This document shows, piece after piece, positions 1-12,833 of a stretch of DNA of 64,000 nucleotides. The stretch's first letter is position 1, and each line of letters opens with the position of its first letter. The stretch comes from Ianthella basta (lineage: Eukaryota; Porifera; Demospongiae; Verongiida; Ianthellidae). The stretch is taken from assembly GCA_964019415.1 (NCBI GenBank), contig OZ025886.1, positions 2,533,584 to 2,597,583 of the forward strand, in the 5' to 3' direction. The position numbers and the translations under genes are program-made. The notes below the pieces were generated by a model. That model had not been told where the DNA came from. It saw only the letters and a list, made by a program, of their open reading frames with translations, and did not search any database.

Positions 1-3000
1 CAATTATCTGGATATTAGGAGTCAAGGTACAATAGTGTCTGCAGTAAAAGGTGTTCATTAACAGTTGCATACAAATACATGGTACTGTTTTGTGACAGGG
101 AATTGGAAGAGAACACCACAAAATAGTTATGATGGAAAGTGATGATTGTATAGCATGGCAGGTACAGGGTGACCACATTCTCATCAGTTCACTCTTGTAT
201 GGGGGGGAGTGAAAGTGAACACAGCTGTGCATTGTTCTGAATACGTACCTTCTAACTTGATTGCTGTACTGTTCTTTGATGTCCCTGTTGTTGGCATACT
301 GTACATGACAAATACAGTGGTGCTGGCATTGCTACCACTGGTAATGTCAGTGGTGTCAATTTTAATTGTCTCATTGAGCTGAGCTGATTCAATAAACATT
401 TTGTCATTGGCAAATACAGTTACTGTTATATTGCTGTTGTTGTTGGCATCCAATTCCATGCATTTGCTTATTTTGTCAGTGACAAGAACCTAGATGTAGT
501 GGAAGAGCACATCACACTATTGAATAGTAAAGTAGGCAAGTGCGAATAATATCATGCAGTGTTGTAGATTGAGTTAGAAATGAAAGAAATGTATCGGATG
601 GTAAATATACCTACCTTAATGGTGAAATTCGATTTCCCGTTCAATGTGAAGCAATTGACGGTTGGTGCCATGAGCTCTGAGTGTATACATATAAAATAGC
701 ATGTACACAGCTAGATTGTTGAGTACGTCCAACAAGAGTAAATGAGGCATATTAATTAGTTACTTCTAGTTTCCTATCATTAGTCCAATGAATGCCCACA
801 ATGGTATACAATACTATAGGAACAGGTTATTTGCTTAGTGGTGAACAGGTTTGATCACATGTACAGAGTCAATGAACTTGTGTTGGTATGCAGGTGTGCA
901 GGTGGGCACTGACCACCTGCATCCAAAATGTCCAGTATGCAGATGATCTGACCCTCGTTGCAGAGACCAGAAGGGAACTGCAGTATATGCTAGATGTACG
1001 TATACTGGACAGAACCTGCACTTAATGGAGAATGAAGATCAGTGGAGAAAGGACCAAGGTGCTCAACATTGGAGAGCTGACAGGGGACCATCCAGCCATC
1101 ACACTGAATGGCCATGCACTTGAGGAAGTAGACTTCTTCTCCTACCTGGGAAGTGAGGTGGAACAGACTGCCAGGGTGCATGGAGAGAGATGTTGGAATC
1201 AGACTGGAGAAGGCAGCAACTGTTTATCGATTGAATGTGGAGATGGAAGGTGTTCAGGAGTCAAAACCTCAGTAAGACAACCAATGTGCAGGCAGAAGAG
1301 GCTCCAGTGGTTCAGACACCTACAGAGAATACCAGACCATCGTCCACAGAAGCAGCTCCTAAGATGTAAACTGAGAGGAAAGAACAGGAGGCCATGCGGG
1401 ACATCTTTGCAATGGGTAGATCTGATCAGCAGAGATCTAACCAGAATTGCAAACTGGCAAGAAGTGGTGATGGAAAGAAGTGAATGGAGAGCTGCAATAC
1501 ACCAACCCAACTCAACAGCCCAATCCCCATCTGTGACAAAGTAGAGCAAATGAATCCTACCTGACACCCATGATGGACAAGGAGTAAGAAAAAGATGAAG
1601 AAGGTGTGCAGGTGTGTGGGTGAGTAGGTGTGTGTGGTGCTTGTGTAGGTGTGGCCCTAGTGTCTGTGTGTCCTTATACACGTTGCAATGTGCTTGTGAT
1701 GTGGGGTATCTGTGTGTCTGTGAGCCTGACTGAAATTCTCATTATTTTGTGGGGGAAGAAGAGAAGTGATAGTGTAAAATTTTAAACCAAGGCAAATCAA
1801 ACCTCGCTGCAGCCTTAACAATGTCACTCACCAGCTCCTAATGATTTTGCACACAATTATACCAATTCAACACATAAATGCAGAGCAAACTGCAAAATCT
1901 TTCCTTGGTATACGTGACCAACAACCATGACTGGTATCAGTGCAGTTTACAGGCTGTTCGCATTGAATGTCATCACACAGACAAATCATGCAGCTCTTCT
2001 CCTATGTATGTTCTGTGTTCAACCACTCAGCTGGAGACGTGATGACCTTGCACACATACAGCTCTTGATGGTGTACTCTGCTTCAATGCCATAGGAATTA
2101 CATGATATGGTGACGTGTATAAATTGGTGCATTGTTCTGAATACTGCCTACATATATGCCCAAAACCATTCCCCACCATACATTTTCACCCATACAGTAT
2201 ACTGAAAGAGTACACTGCCCCACACTCCTTGTTTCTGAATTTTGCCGCCAGCATAGAGTTAAGTAGTTAGAGATAAGTCATAGTAAGAGAACAGTGTAAA
2301 GATTGTATAATAATTATGGTTTGTTGGCTGTTTGACAACCACCTCTGTCAGTCACTAGCAATAATCCAAGTGGAAGACCTCTTTCGAGCAAGTGGGTGAG
2401 TGACCAAACTAGTGCATGTCTTCACTGCTGACCATTTTTAGACAAATGAATGAATGAAGAAAATTCTTTGTTCACAGAGATATATTGAGTCATGCAGAAT
2501 GTGCCAATTAAAATGTTGATTTGGATTCGCTAAACACTCACTTTGCACATTACAGCTGGGAACCCACTGGCAACGCAGAAGAGTGTCACAACAAAAATTA
2601 TAAGCACATGCATCCTGTGCATGTGTGCATACATATTCACCAGACAAGAAGGTGCATTCTGTCATACTAACCTTCACTGCATGAAGTCCCGCACCATCCC
2701 ATAGTACATGTGCAGGTATCTGGTTGGGAGCAAGTACCACCATTCTGGCAAGGAGGAGTGCAAATAGCTGAAAAAGAGAATGAAAGTGGACATGAGAAAT
2801 TCTGACACACTTGCAAAGTAAAACTGCGACTAAAAGTAGACATGAGCAGTTGTGACTGCGACTGCACTAGTGAGGACTGGCGTATTTTACCACAGCTAAT
2901 GACAGCTGCATAGCTGTCTAAATGTTTGCTTAATGAATCTTCTAGCTGTCTAGTAAAGTCTAGCTTTTTTGGCAGTTTTCCCCAGTTGCCCCCTTTTAGA

Positions 3001-6000
3001 TCTCAGACAACAGTGTGAACTACACAGTCATTTATTCATACACTTTGGCTCCCTTCCTAGAACTATGGTGCCATACCTTCACTGCATTGACTTCCTCTCC
3101 ACCCAGTAACACAAGGGCAATTATCTGGATATTAGGAGTCAAGGTATAATAGTGTCTGCAGTAAAAAGGGTTCATTAAGAGTCGCATACAAATGCAGGAC
3201 ACTGTTTTGTGACAGGGAATTGGAAAAGAACACCACAAAATAGTTATGATGGAAAGTGATGACTGTATAGCATAGCAGGTACAGAGAGACTGCTTTCTCA
3301 TCAGTTCACTCTTGTATGGGGGGGGGGGGGGGGGGGGGGTGAAAAGCAAACACAACTGTGCCTTGTACTGCATACCTGCTAAATTGATTGCTGTACTGTT
3401 CTTTGATGTCCCTGTTGTTGGCATACTGTACATGACAAATACAGTCGTGTTGGCATTGCTACCACTGGTAATGTCAGTGGTGTCAATTTTAAGAATCTCG
3501 TAGAGCTGAATTGGGTAAGTGAACACCCTCTCATTGGCAAATACAGTTACTGTCATATTGCTGTTGTTGTTGGCATCCAATTTCATACACTTCCTTATTC
3601 TGTCAGTGCCAGTTTGAGGAACCTGGATGTAGAGGAAGAGCACATCACACTATTGAATAGAATAATAGGCAAAAATACCTATATAATAGAAATATATCTA
3701 CGTACCTCAATGGTGATGCTCGATTTCCCTTTCAATGTGGAACAACTGATGGTTGGTGCCATGAGCTCTGAGTGTACATATACAAAATAACATGTATACA
3801 CCTAGATTGATGAGTACAGGAATAAATGATATATATTAATTAGTTACTACTAGTTTTCTATCATTAGCCCAATGAATGTCCATAATGGTATCAATCCATG
3901 TGGAAGACCTCTTCTGAGCAAGTTGGGGAGTGAGCAAACTAATGCACGTCTTCACTGCTGACCATTTTTAGATGAATGAATGAACAAAGGAAATTCTTTG
4001 CTTACTGAATTACATATACTGAGTCAAGCAGAATGTGCCAATTATATTAGTTGATTTGGATTGGCTAAACACTCACTTTGCACATTACAGCTGGGAACCC
4101 ACTGGCAACATTAATGAATAGCTGACATTCGTGAGTGTGATGTAACTCAGAAGAGTGTCCCAACAAAATTTCATTGACTTGGAAACTTGCCAATCCACTG
4201 CTCAGTATGGCTGTATACAGTATACTGTGAACCTTTGCACATCCACCCAGTAGTAATAACTAATGCACTCACTGGTTGAATGTGGTGTGAACTTTCCACT
4301 CCGTGAGTATACGTGGTGTCCATTGCTTTTCCGATTCACAGATATGCTAACCTGACAATCCAACAGACAGTCAGCTGCTTGGAATGTTGTGCTAGCAGTT
4401 ATCACCTGGTCATCATTGCCATAGTTGCTACTCTACAGTGCAGGCAGGAAACTAGCACAACTAACACTCACTGTACTCACACTATCTGATGCTATGCAAA
4501 ATTCCTTGTGATCATAATTTTGTACTACTTGTATATATCCTCAAAGGAGCAATCCACAACATTAAGTACAATCAAATGCAACAGTGCTGTATGTATGTTA
4601 TATAACACTGTCCAACAAGTGGAGAGTCGACGTCACTGTATACACGTGCACACATATACACACAATCCTGACAAAATATATTAGACAATAGCTAAAGTAC
4701 ACTAGTCAAAGGCTAACTGCAAGCTAAATCTGACACTAGCATATCTCTAGATCTGTATGTTGCAGTGCACTAACGGTTTCAATTAGGTTTCCTTCTGGAC
4801 ATGTCACACTGAAGTCTGGAGTAAGTCTGCTTGGTCTGTCATCTGTAGGTTGCTGCCACGTGAATGTGCACATAAACATGTCCTCGCTCTGGAGCTCTCC
4901 ACAGTTGCTGGACACCACATCATCACTAGATACTGGGAAAAGAAATTTAACCATTTAAGCTGCAAGTACTGTACTATTACTGCTGTGATCTCTCATGCCC
5001 CTCCAAGTGTGGAATAACAGTGTGCAAATACACGACAATCATTATACCTCACTACTAGCATTCATGACACATGGTATGTGGCCTAGGTGCAAGATACATG
5101 TCAGGCAAATTTTTATATAATTGCTTGTTGACACTACTTTCCTGCAGGCTTTCATGCTACAAATAAAAACAACAACAGTTGCACCACTCACAAGTAAAAA
5201 AAGGATTGAGTTGATAAGGCACTTGTGAACAAGAATGAATGCTCCCATCTGCAAGGAGGAATTGAGCAAAGGTAATCTCACACCAGTCAGAAGGTTTGGG
5301 AAATAAATTTAAGAATACGCTGTTACTATAATTCATGGAATTGGATGTGCAAGGCAATATGCATAGAATCAAGGAACTGATTCTGTGTCAAAACAGAATG
5401 AGTAGTGATACTGAAATATCAGCAATGGTATAGAAGAAATCAATCATTGTGACACTTGTACAATCTTCATCAAAATGACATTGTGTCATCCATACTAGAC
5501 TCATAAGACTCACTGCAGTGGTGGAGGGTGCTGTTGCTTTCTGCTGTGAAGTACTGCTCTAATGAATTTCCTGCTGTTGCAATTAGTGTAATGCAGTACT
5601 CAGCATCCAGACGAAGGGTTTGTAGCTTTGAGCTGGTTGAAGGTGACGTTGCATAGACTAACATCTCATTTGTAAAATTTTGCCTACTAATCACCACCAG
5701 CTGTCGAACATTCTTTCTATATGGCTGTTCTATGCCATTCGCATACCACTGAACATTCCAGGATAACTGTAGGTTTTGTGCATTGATCTCAGGGTACTCC
5801 CCAACACAAGTGCTGTGAATTGAGCCTTGTGGATTGAGCTTGTCTGAATGTTAATATATAGAAGGAATGAATCAGGGTCAGCAGGGTGAGAAGGAACTAT
5901 GTAAGATGCTATAAAATAGCTTTTGACTCACTTTTTAGCATGACTCTGAACTGAACACGAGCTTCCCAGTTGTCAGTGGAGGCAGCACATACATATGTAC

Positions 6001-9000
6001 CTGCAATGATGCTGACGTTGGAGTTGGCTGGGAAGTGAATACTGGTTCTTAACAGGTTAACTTTCTCTTTCCCATTGTGAAACCATGTGATGTTGACAGC
6101 TTCTCCTGGTACTGTGATATTGCAGTGTAGAGTGATATCTTCTGTTGTAATCCCATCGCCAGTGTGGCTGACAAAGATGTCATTACCACTTGGGTTACCG
6201 TCAATGAACACAGTGGTGTTTTCTGTGTAGGAATATACAGTGATTTTCAATGAGTAAAATTAGTATATAATACACAACTGGACACTACAATAAGTGTCTT
6301 GGTTTACCATGTTTGAATCACAGTAAACTAGAGCTTGTGGAGACGGTCTGTGTACCATGGTTATGCAAAATAGAGCTTCTGATCCGATAATATTGACAAA
6401 TAGCAGATCAAGGAACACCACACTATACTTGCCTACTGGGCTTTCTTACCCCTCTTCCCATCCTTCTAGTGTATATAACTTCTGTATAATTATACAGTAC
6501 CTTTGCTTGACTGCATTGGCAGGTACCACTGCCTGATGACACCACCAGCTTTGCATGTGTACAATCCAAAGGGATCTCTCGTTTCATTTGTGATAGTTAT
6601 AATCCTTTGACCATCAAGTGGTATGCCATCTTTAGTCCAGCTGTAAGTTCTTCCACCTTGACCACACTCCATGTGAAAGTTACCATTCTTTGGAGGTACT
6701 GCACATTCATTCATGCATCCTGCACATATTGTAGATATAATTATAGATTATGTTCTATTTGGAGTGCATCTGGTTTGTCACCCAAGCATGAGAGTGCAAA
6801 AGTATACAATGTAATATTTTATCTTATTTTTATAGTGCTATGTTTTTACAATACTACAAGATTACTTTATTACATAATAACAGCGTACAGACAAACAAAC
6901 AAACAAATAGTGCTATGTTAAAGGATCATTATACCACAGGTCAGGCCAATATCACAAAACTGAATGTAAACTGCACTGCACACTAATTATATAATTATAT
7001 GATGCATGTATGTAGTACAGGAAAGTCATCCATGCCCACCTTCCTTCACGGTTGCAAGTCTGGAGGCAAGAATGAAGCTCCCATCATCCACTACACATTG
7101 GTACGTCCCTGGAAATAGAGTATGGAGTGTTGTCATATTCCAGTAGTTTGTGTCCACAGTGACATTCTCAGGCCAAGTGGAGTTGACAGTGCTTCCGTTG
7201 TGACGCCAGTAGATGTGTGGCCACCATCCACTGATAATGGCATCCATTCCCATCACTTCACATGTGAGGTTTAGTGACTCTTCAAACTTGATAATGCCAT
7301 CCAGTGGTTGAGTCAACAATATTGCTGGACTTGGTCGAAAGTAGTATGGTCTCTCTGGCTCCATGGCACCTATATAGAGGAGTTGCAGAATTTGAAACAT
7401 CAATAATAGTTGGCAGGACTAGTATGAACAGATTCAGTAATGTTTATCATAAATATATTGAGTTGACGGTATCTAATATAGTATCTTATATTGACATACT
7501 TTTGTACTTGTCTTAAACAGTATTGTGTACTAAGTTGACAATGATGTGAATGAGTTTACTCCCTCTGTCGAACACCACAAAATATCATCCTGAAGCAACA
7601 TTGCACAGGTTGCACAGACTTGTAAATGCCTTGTTAAAGCTGTATTTGATGGCTGTAGCATCTCTCCGTGTGCAGGCTGCACTCATGATGTCTCTGACTT
7701 GCATTGGAGGCACTCTCTGAGCTAATTATCAAGTATTACAACTTGCTAATGTGATCACAATCGTAATAATACATAGTTCGCTATTTCAACAGTGTGCATG
7801 TAGAATATGGTGCACTTGGTCATCAGCTATATTAAGTAAGTTAATATAATAATTATTACTTAAAATTGTTGCAAACAAATCTATGTTGCTTTTTTGCGTA
7901 TATTGTATATACGTTTTGTCTGGCTACTTGCAATCAGTTGTATAGCATGCCCAGCGGAACAGCCCAGGCTGCCCAGGCCATGGGCTGACCAGATATTTAG
8001 GCCTGGCCATTCTTTTGTATAGCTAAGATACTTGCTGGCCTGTGCATGTGGCCATCTAGGTAATATTGTCTTGACATGGCCTGACCACCTTTGAAGTACT
8101 TCCTCCGGTTTTACATAGGTAATTATAATTGCCAAGCCAAAGGCGAGGCAAGCAATTGCGATGCGTAGTCGTCCCCCGTTTATACAGTGCAAGTTGCAAA
8201 ATACAATGGTGATGAAGCCATAAAATAATGTAATATAATTATAATGTATGTGTAGGGGACTTTTCGGCACCCTGTGCACAGACCATTGGTAAAATGTCAA
8301 ATAAAGGGAAATTTAACAATTTTAAATATGCCAGAATTTTAATTAGGCCTTTGTGTACGTGCAAGGTGGTGCCAAATTGCAGATATAAAATGCCATAGCC
8401 CCATATCATTGCTATAGCACATTTATACTGAATATGAAAATCCAGCAAATGCTCACGAAACTTTGTAGGGAAGTGCAAGTGGTCAATGAAGCTGTGCACT
8501 CAGCAGGGATTAGTAATTAAAGACTGTTTGATTAGAAGGCTGACAATTTAATGTGACATCATGGAATGGTGACTTAGCTGTGACATCACGCTGACGTCAC
8601 ACCCTAGACAATGCAAAATATAGGGCTCGTTTTGTGATGTCACCTTTCGCACTCAAAGACCCCCTTGAAGTGGATGGCAGGAAGGAAGGGCCACCACACA
8701 CACTTCTCTTTGGCACCCATTGCCAGGAACTGTGGACAAGCGCCATGGGCACCTCGGAATTTGGTGATTATGCAAGCGTGAGAGGGTTTCCAGATGATTC
8801 TGAGTGCCTACTGCACGAACCCAGCATATCCACGGGTACTGGGAAGACACACGGTCTCTGTGGAGGCTGAGCCATGAGACAGTGTTCCAAGAAATGAATC
8901 AATATTGCTAGAAAATTATAATTGCTAGTAATATTCTATGCAACCCCACCACAGGCTATGCCATCCCCATGGCACCACTTCCATGACACCACTACCACCA

Positions 9001-10636
9001 CCATGCACCATCACACTGTGCAAGTTGCAATCTGCACATACAGTATATGTGCCTGTGCTTCTATTAACAAGGCCACCAGATAGATACATAGATAGAATTT
9101 TTATTTGCAGCAGGATTGCTGTATCTACAATACACAGTAGATTTTCATACGGGTCCTGGATCAAAGTAAAACAAAAATTTGATCCTGGACAGTAAAACAA
9201 TTAAGCACATCACAAGCAAGTAGGAAAACTTTATGTTCAATTGGAAAAGGATAACTCTAGTTACAAATTAGAACTGCTACTGAGCCTAAGCACGGCATCT
9301 CTAAATAGCTTCTTCTACTTCAAATCTCGTGTATTCTGAGGTAGCTTGTTAAAGATCTTGGCCCCTTGAAACTCAAAACGTGTGTGATAAAATTTAGTCT
9401 TAGGATCGGGTAGATGCAGCTTGGTTGAACCGCGGGTCTCTGCATAGTGTAGACTTGAGTTTGATGTAAACTTGGAGCAGAGGTAAGACGGTGCTTGGTT
9501 AGTGACACAACGATGAACCTGGCAAAGTAACGCATTTCGTCTTCTCACCTCCAGGGTAGTCCAGCCCAGTGTCTGCCTAAGCAAGTCACTGCTTGTGAGT
9601 GGCGGCTTCCGCAAGATCAACCTTAGGGCATAGTTTTGCATGCACCCTCTCAATGCGCTTGCCCAGTGTTACCATCAGTGCAAGTTACCGAGGGTAACCA
9701 CCCCGAGTGCAAGCAGAGTGTTTGCGCTAGTTGATGGAAGGAAAACACTACCAGCGCAAGTTACTGAAGGTCAGGGGGACCGGGCACCAGCATCGATCGG
9801 CATGCAGTGGGGGACCACTATGAATGCATTGCAAGTAGCTATATGTAGCTAGTCTTGGTGTTAGTCGAACGACACAAGTTAGAGCAGGGTGCAGCAACAG
9901 CTTGCAACTTGCATAACTGGTCGATCTACGATTGTAAGGAACGTTTGCTCAACCCTTAGGATAAAAGTAGAGACGTGGACGGCGATAGCCCCTCTACCCT
10001 AGTCTTAGTCGCGTACCCAGAACACTTCCGGCCGCCATTTTGAAATGGGCCGAAGTGGCGGCCGAAAGTGGTCTGGGTACGAGACTAGGCTTACGCGAGA
10101 CTAGTCTGGTACCCCAGACCCACTTCCGGCCTCCTTTTTATTGCGGGCGGGGAAGGTGCTTCCCCACCTTCCCCGCCAGCAATATAATGGCGGCCGGAAG
10201 TGGGTCTGGGTACGAGACCATAGACGAGACTAACGCGCGAGACTACCTCTACCCGACTACCGCATTTGTTCCTGCTGCGCCAGCCTGCCCGTTCGATCGC
10301 CATTTCACTTACGCTAATGATGTTCATCTGCTCACAAATGCCTAATTGGTCCGTGTCAGACGAGGACCCGTGCAGCGGTTTGGGGTACAAACTTTTTTCC
10401 AGATCCTGGGAGCGCAAGCGGCGAAAAAATGGCAGCCGGCGGAAGGGTCTGGGTACGAGACTAAGGGAGATGGCGACCTGCTTTCAGCCTTGGGCATCCA
10501 GGCCTACTCTATATACGGTATAAACTAGGTCTGCATGGATGTGCGAGGCAAACTTACTTAGAACTCTTGCCCAGATCAACAGCACAAGCAGTGACTTTAC
10601 CAACTGCACGTGACATCGATGCCCTTCACCTCTCAT
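1..10636 (-). CDS. Receptor gene A: Ig-Ig-Ig/FN3/EGF surface protein, 3' end outside window
   Basis: Predicted secreted or single-pass cell-surface protein, read on the minus strand. Exons from 5' to 3': 10558-10636 (signal peptide), 7040-7369 (Ig1), 6501-6719 (Ig2), 5932-6222 (Ig3), 5514-5843 (FN3), 5192-5248, 4775-4932, 4273-4432, 3706-3767, 3376-3622 (FN3-like), 3077-3124 (half EGF), 2672-2767 (EGF), 615-676, 249-489 (second FN3-like), then an exon entering at position 7 and leaving the window. All junctions are GT/AG and most introns are phase 1. The Ig exons show the C...W...Y.C pattern; the EGF exon shows CTPPCQNGGTC and CTCTMGWCG. There are many N-X-S/T sites. Start: ATG at 10636, in frame with the hydrophobic stretch LVKSLLVLLIWARV. 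Transmembrane and tail exons, seen in genes B and C, should lie left of the window. Unlike B and C, the exon pair 615-676 plus 249-489 repeats 3706-3767 plus 3376-3622. No ligand is known. Confidence 0.82.
806..2357. repeat. Insertion within an intron of receptor gene A, LINE-bearing
   Basis: The sequence up to about 806 aligns with 3868-3888, and alignment resumes at about 2358 with 3890. The paralogous module therefore provides the empty site for a block of about 1.55 kb. The block holds the reverse-transcriptase relic at 925-1545. I see no gene in 1550-2357. Confidence 0.55.
925..1545 (+). mobile_element. Non-LTR retrotransposon relic (reverse transcriptase C-terminal part)
   Basis: Plus-strand reading gives QYADDLTLVAETRREL, containing the reverse-transcriptase YADD catalytic motif, then after stops and shifts a typical LINE carboxy end: FFSYLGSEV, RLQWFRHLQRIPDHRPQKQL, and RSEWRAAI. 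It is truncated at its 5' end and degenerate. It lies inside a roughly 1.55-kb insertion (about 806-2357) that separates two halves of a block duplicated at about 3868-3890, so it entered one tandem module of receptor gene A after or during its duplication. The clade is CR1- or jockey-like by appearance only. Confidence 0.75.
9300..9653 (-). mobile_element. LINE 3' fragment, reverse-transcriptase C-terminus
   Basis: The minus-strand open frame of 112 codons ends with the conserved tail of CR1/jockey-type LINE polyproteins: NYALRLILRKPPLTSSDLL, LGWTTLEVRRRNALLCQVHR, and FEFQGAKIFNKLPQNTRDLK before the stop. It is 5'-truncated, as expected for incomplete reverse transcription, and lies in intron 1 of receptor gene A in the same orientation as that gene. 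Confidence 0.8.
10012..10465. repeat. Cluster of GC-rich foldback (MITE-like) elements
   Basis: Two long palindromes stand side by side: 10012-10084, with arms containing CGTACCCAG and CTGGGTACG, and 10104-10220, with arms containing CCAGACCCACTTCCGGCC and a nested hairpin GGGGAAGGTG/CACCTTCCCC. A third, partial copy ends near 10465 with GGGTCTGGGTACGAGACTA. All share CTGGGTACGAGAC termini. No coding potential is evident. Confidence 0.65.
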
Positions 10637-11094
10637 AGCCACTAGTTCTTTATGGTCCCAGCTATCCCAAAATACAGTGTCACATAGGAAGTATACAAAC
10701 CTAGATCACCCAAGCTCTTTTATACACCTCAGTGACATTTGCTGGAATGACCTAATAGACTCTGTGGCTGCATGACCTAATTTGCTAATCAAATAATAAT
10801 AATTATGGAAGCCCTGAATCTAGTCCAGCTAGCTGGATCCTCCTAAACGTCTAATTCGTAAGTGCCCACAGGGCAGCGCTTACGAAATAAATGCTTAGTA
10901 GGGTCCAGCTGACTGGACTACCCTGAATCCAGCCTCATTTATGAGAAAGTGCATGCTGCTGTGTGGTTGCTGGTGATGGGGGGGGGGGGGGGGGGCTGCA
11001 ACAACACAGGATGCCGTGGAAACAGGAAAGCTTAAGGATGCAGTTGTTGCAAGTTACAGCACATCTGGTTCTCACTGAATATTTGTGACCAAAT

Positions 11095-11376
11095 TGTGAA
11101 AACAGAAAACAGAGTATGGAGTATTGTCATAATTATAATAATATTCCAGTAGTTTGACTCTACAGTGACGTTCTCTGGCCAAGTGGAGTTGACAATGATT
11201 CCGTTATGTGCCAGTAGATGTGTGGCCACTACCCGCTGATAGAATCCACTCCCATCACCTCGCATGCATCACCATCCCTACATAGACAGCACTACAGTGC
11301 TGTCTGATTATGCCATCAAATGGTTGAGTCAACGATATTCATGGACTTGGTCGAATGTAATATGGTCTCTCTACCT
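11095..11376 (-). pseudogene. Orphan Ig1 exon remnant upstream of receptor gene A
   Basis: Reading the minus strand, the segment contains NSTWPENVTVESNYWN, nearly identical to the Ig1 exon of genes A, B and C. Upstream it keeps the motif that encodes the YYIRPSP-like start of Ig1 (near 11340-11376). Reading is broken between them and no clean splice borders remain. It lies 5' of gene A's signal-peptide exon, so it is a leftover of another array member, not an A exon. A poly-G tract lies just to the left (about 10978-10995). Confidence 0.7.
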
Positions 11377-11757
11377 AGAAAAGTAGCAGTATTTAAAGGA
11401 CCTTAATCATAATTCCTCTCAATGCCCTTAGTGTACCCAGATGTGAATGTAATGCTTTATATTAAAGTTGTCATAATATCTAAAAAGTTATTATCTTCTA
11501 TATATTCTGTATTTCTCCTATGCAGTAGAGTATACATTCATAATTAAAGCTGTGTATGAGCAGACCACCTCTGTTAAATGCTATTATTATATATACAGTC
11601 ATGCATGCATCCTGTGGCCCACTGTTCAGGCTGCAGTGTCTGTACTGAATGCATATAGGTAGGTCATGCATGGTCAGGCTACACTATTTGGTGTCGGTAT
11701 AATTACAAAAGGAAATGTATTCCACCAGTGCATCCAAAGTCTATGTAGGTACACCAA

Positions 11758-12490
11758 GGGGTGGTGCAAACTGTGCATGCAGTGAGCCATGCACAGCCAC
11801 AAAATTAAATGCTACACTATAAATAACTCATGATATGTAGGTCCGCACATGCCTTGAGTTGCATCTGCATGGCTTCGTTCCAGGCTGCACTTGTGACGAC
11901 TTGACTATATCTTTGTTGGTTGATAGTGCTATGATTGTCATACATGGCGATACATGTACACCTCAATTGACACTGTGGGAAGGACAAACTGGGAGCAGTC
12001 AGGGAATTGTCATAAAAGACCCATTTAGGCTGGCTGTGAAAAACTAAAAATTATTAATTTAGCAGTTGACAAAAACTGAATTATTAATTTAGAGGCGCAA
12101 GAAATGTAATGGCTAATTAGGTGCATGCTAAGTGCCCAGCCTGCCCCCGCTTGGTCCTGTACCACATTCCAAACCAACAACAGTACTATCCATTGTACAA
12201 TAGAGTTCATGATAGATCTGCATGGGAGCACCCAGGGATAGCTGCCAGAATAAATACATATATCCAGGAGGTAGTTAACTGTGCATGCAGTGAGCCATGC
12301 ACAGCCACAAAATTAAATGCTACACTTTAAATAACTCATGATATGTAGGTCCGCACATGCCTTGAGTTGCATCTGCATGGCTTCGTTCCAGGTGCACTTG
12401 TAACAACTTGACTATATCTGTGTTGGTTGATAGTGTAATGGTTGCCATATATGGCGATACATGTACACCTCAATTGACACTGTGGGATTG
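11758..12490. repeat. Direct repeat pair, about 215 bp each
   Basis: The segment at about 11764-11977 (from TGCATGCAGTGAGCCATGC to CAATTGACACTGTGGGA) recurs almost unchanged at about 12273-12484, about 509 bp downstream. It ends about 350 bp before the start codon of the multi-pass membrane gene. No gene is seen within it. Confidence 0.7.
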
Positions 12491-12833
12491 CCCTCATTGA
12501 CTGTGGCTGATTTATCTATACCAAATTATTGTAGCGAGCCCTGAATTCTTTCCTAACTGATAAAGAAGTTCAGCTGCTTGGCTGCTCATAAGCCAACGCA
12601 GGGGATTCGGATTTCTGAGAATCGGATATACAGGAAGTACAGTACGCTTTGGGTCGGTTGTCCCGACCGGATATTTGCAATCGGTAATATATAATTGGTG
12701 AACATAGTGACTCCGGAATGCCTAAACGAAGCCCTAGCGCGCACGCCGTGTGACTCTCGCCGTGACCTCATTGCGGGACTTGCGGCAGCCGCTAAAAATG
12801 GCTAGCTCCAATGGATAAGGCGTTTACGTTTTG

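Larger units (their letters stand above)
7370..10557 (-). other. Intron 1 of receptor gene A
   Basis: Lies between the signal-peptide exon and the Ig1 exon. It contains a block at about 8165-8430 shared with 57050-57320 in gene C, a LINE fragment (9300-9653), and GC-rich foldback sequences (10012-10465). An open stretch at 8634-8870 has no recognisable protein and I treat it as repeat-derived. Confidence 0.6.

Noticed and set aside
4400..4410. Acceptor CCAG at 4406-4409 for the 4273-4432 exon of gene A
   Set aside because: Genes B and C have CGG at this point, so it is not a splice site there; the CTGTAG acceptor further upstream gives matching phase in all three genes.
8634..8870. 78-codon frame after CAGTGACGTCA-like palindromes
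   Set aside because: No homology recognised, no splice context, and it lies in an intron among repeats.
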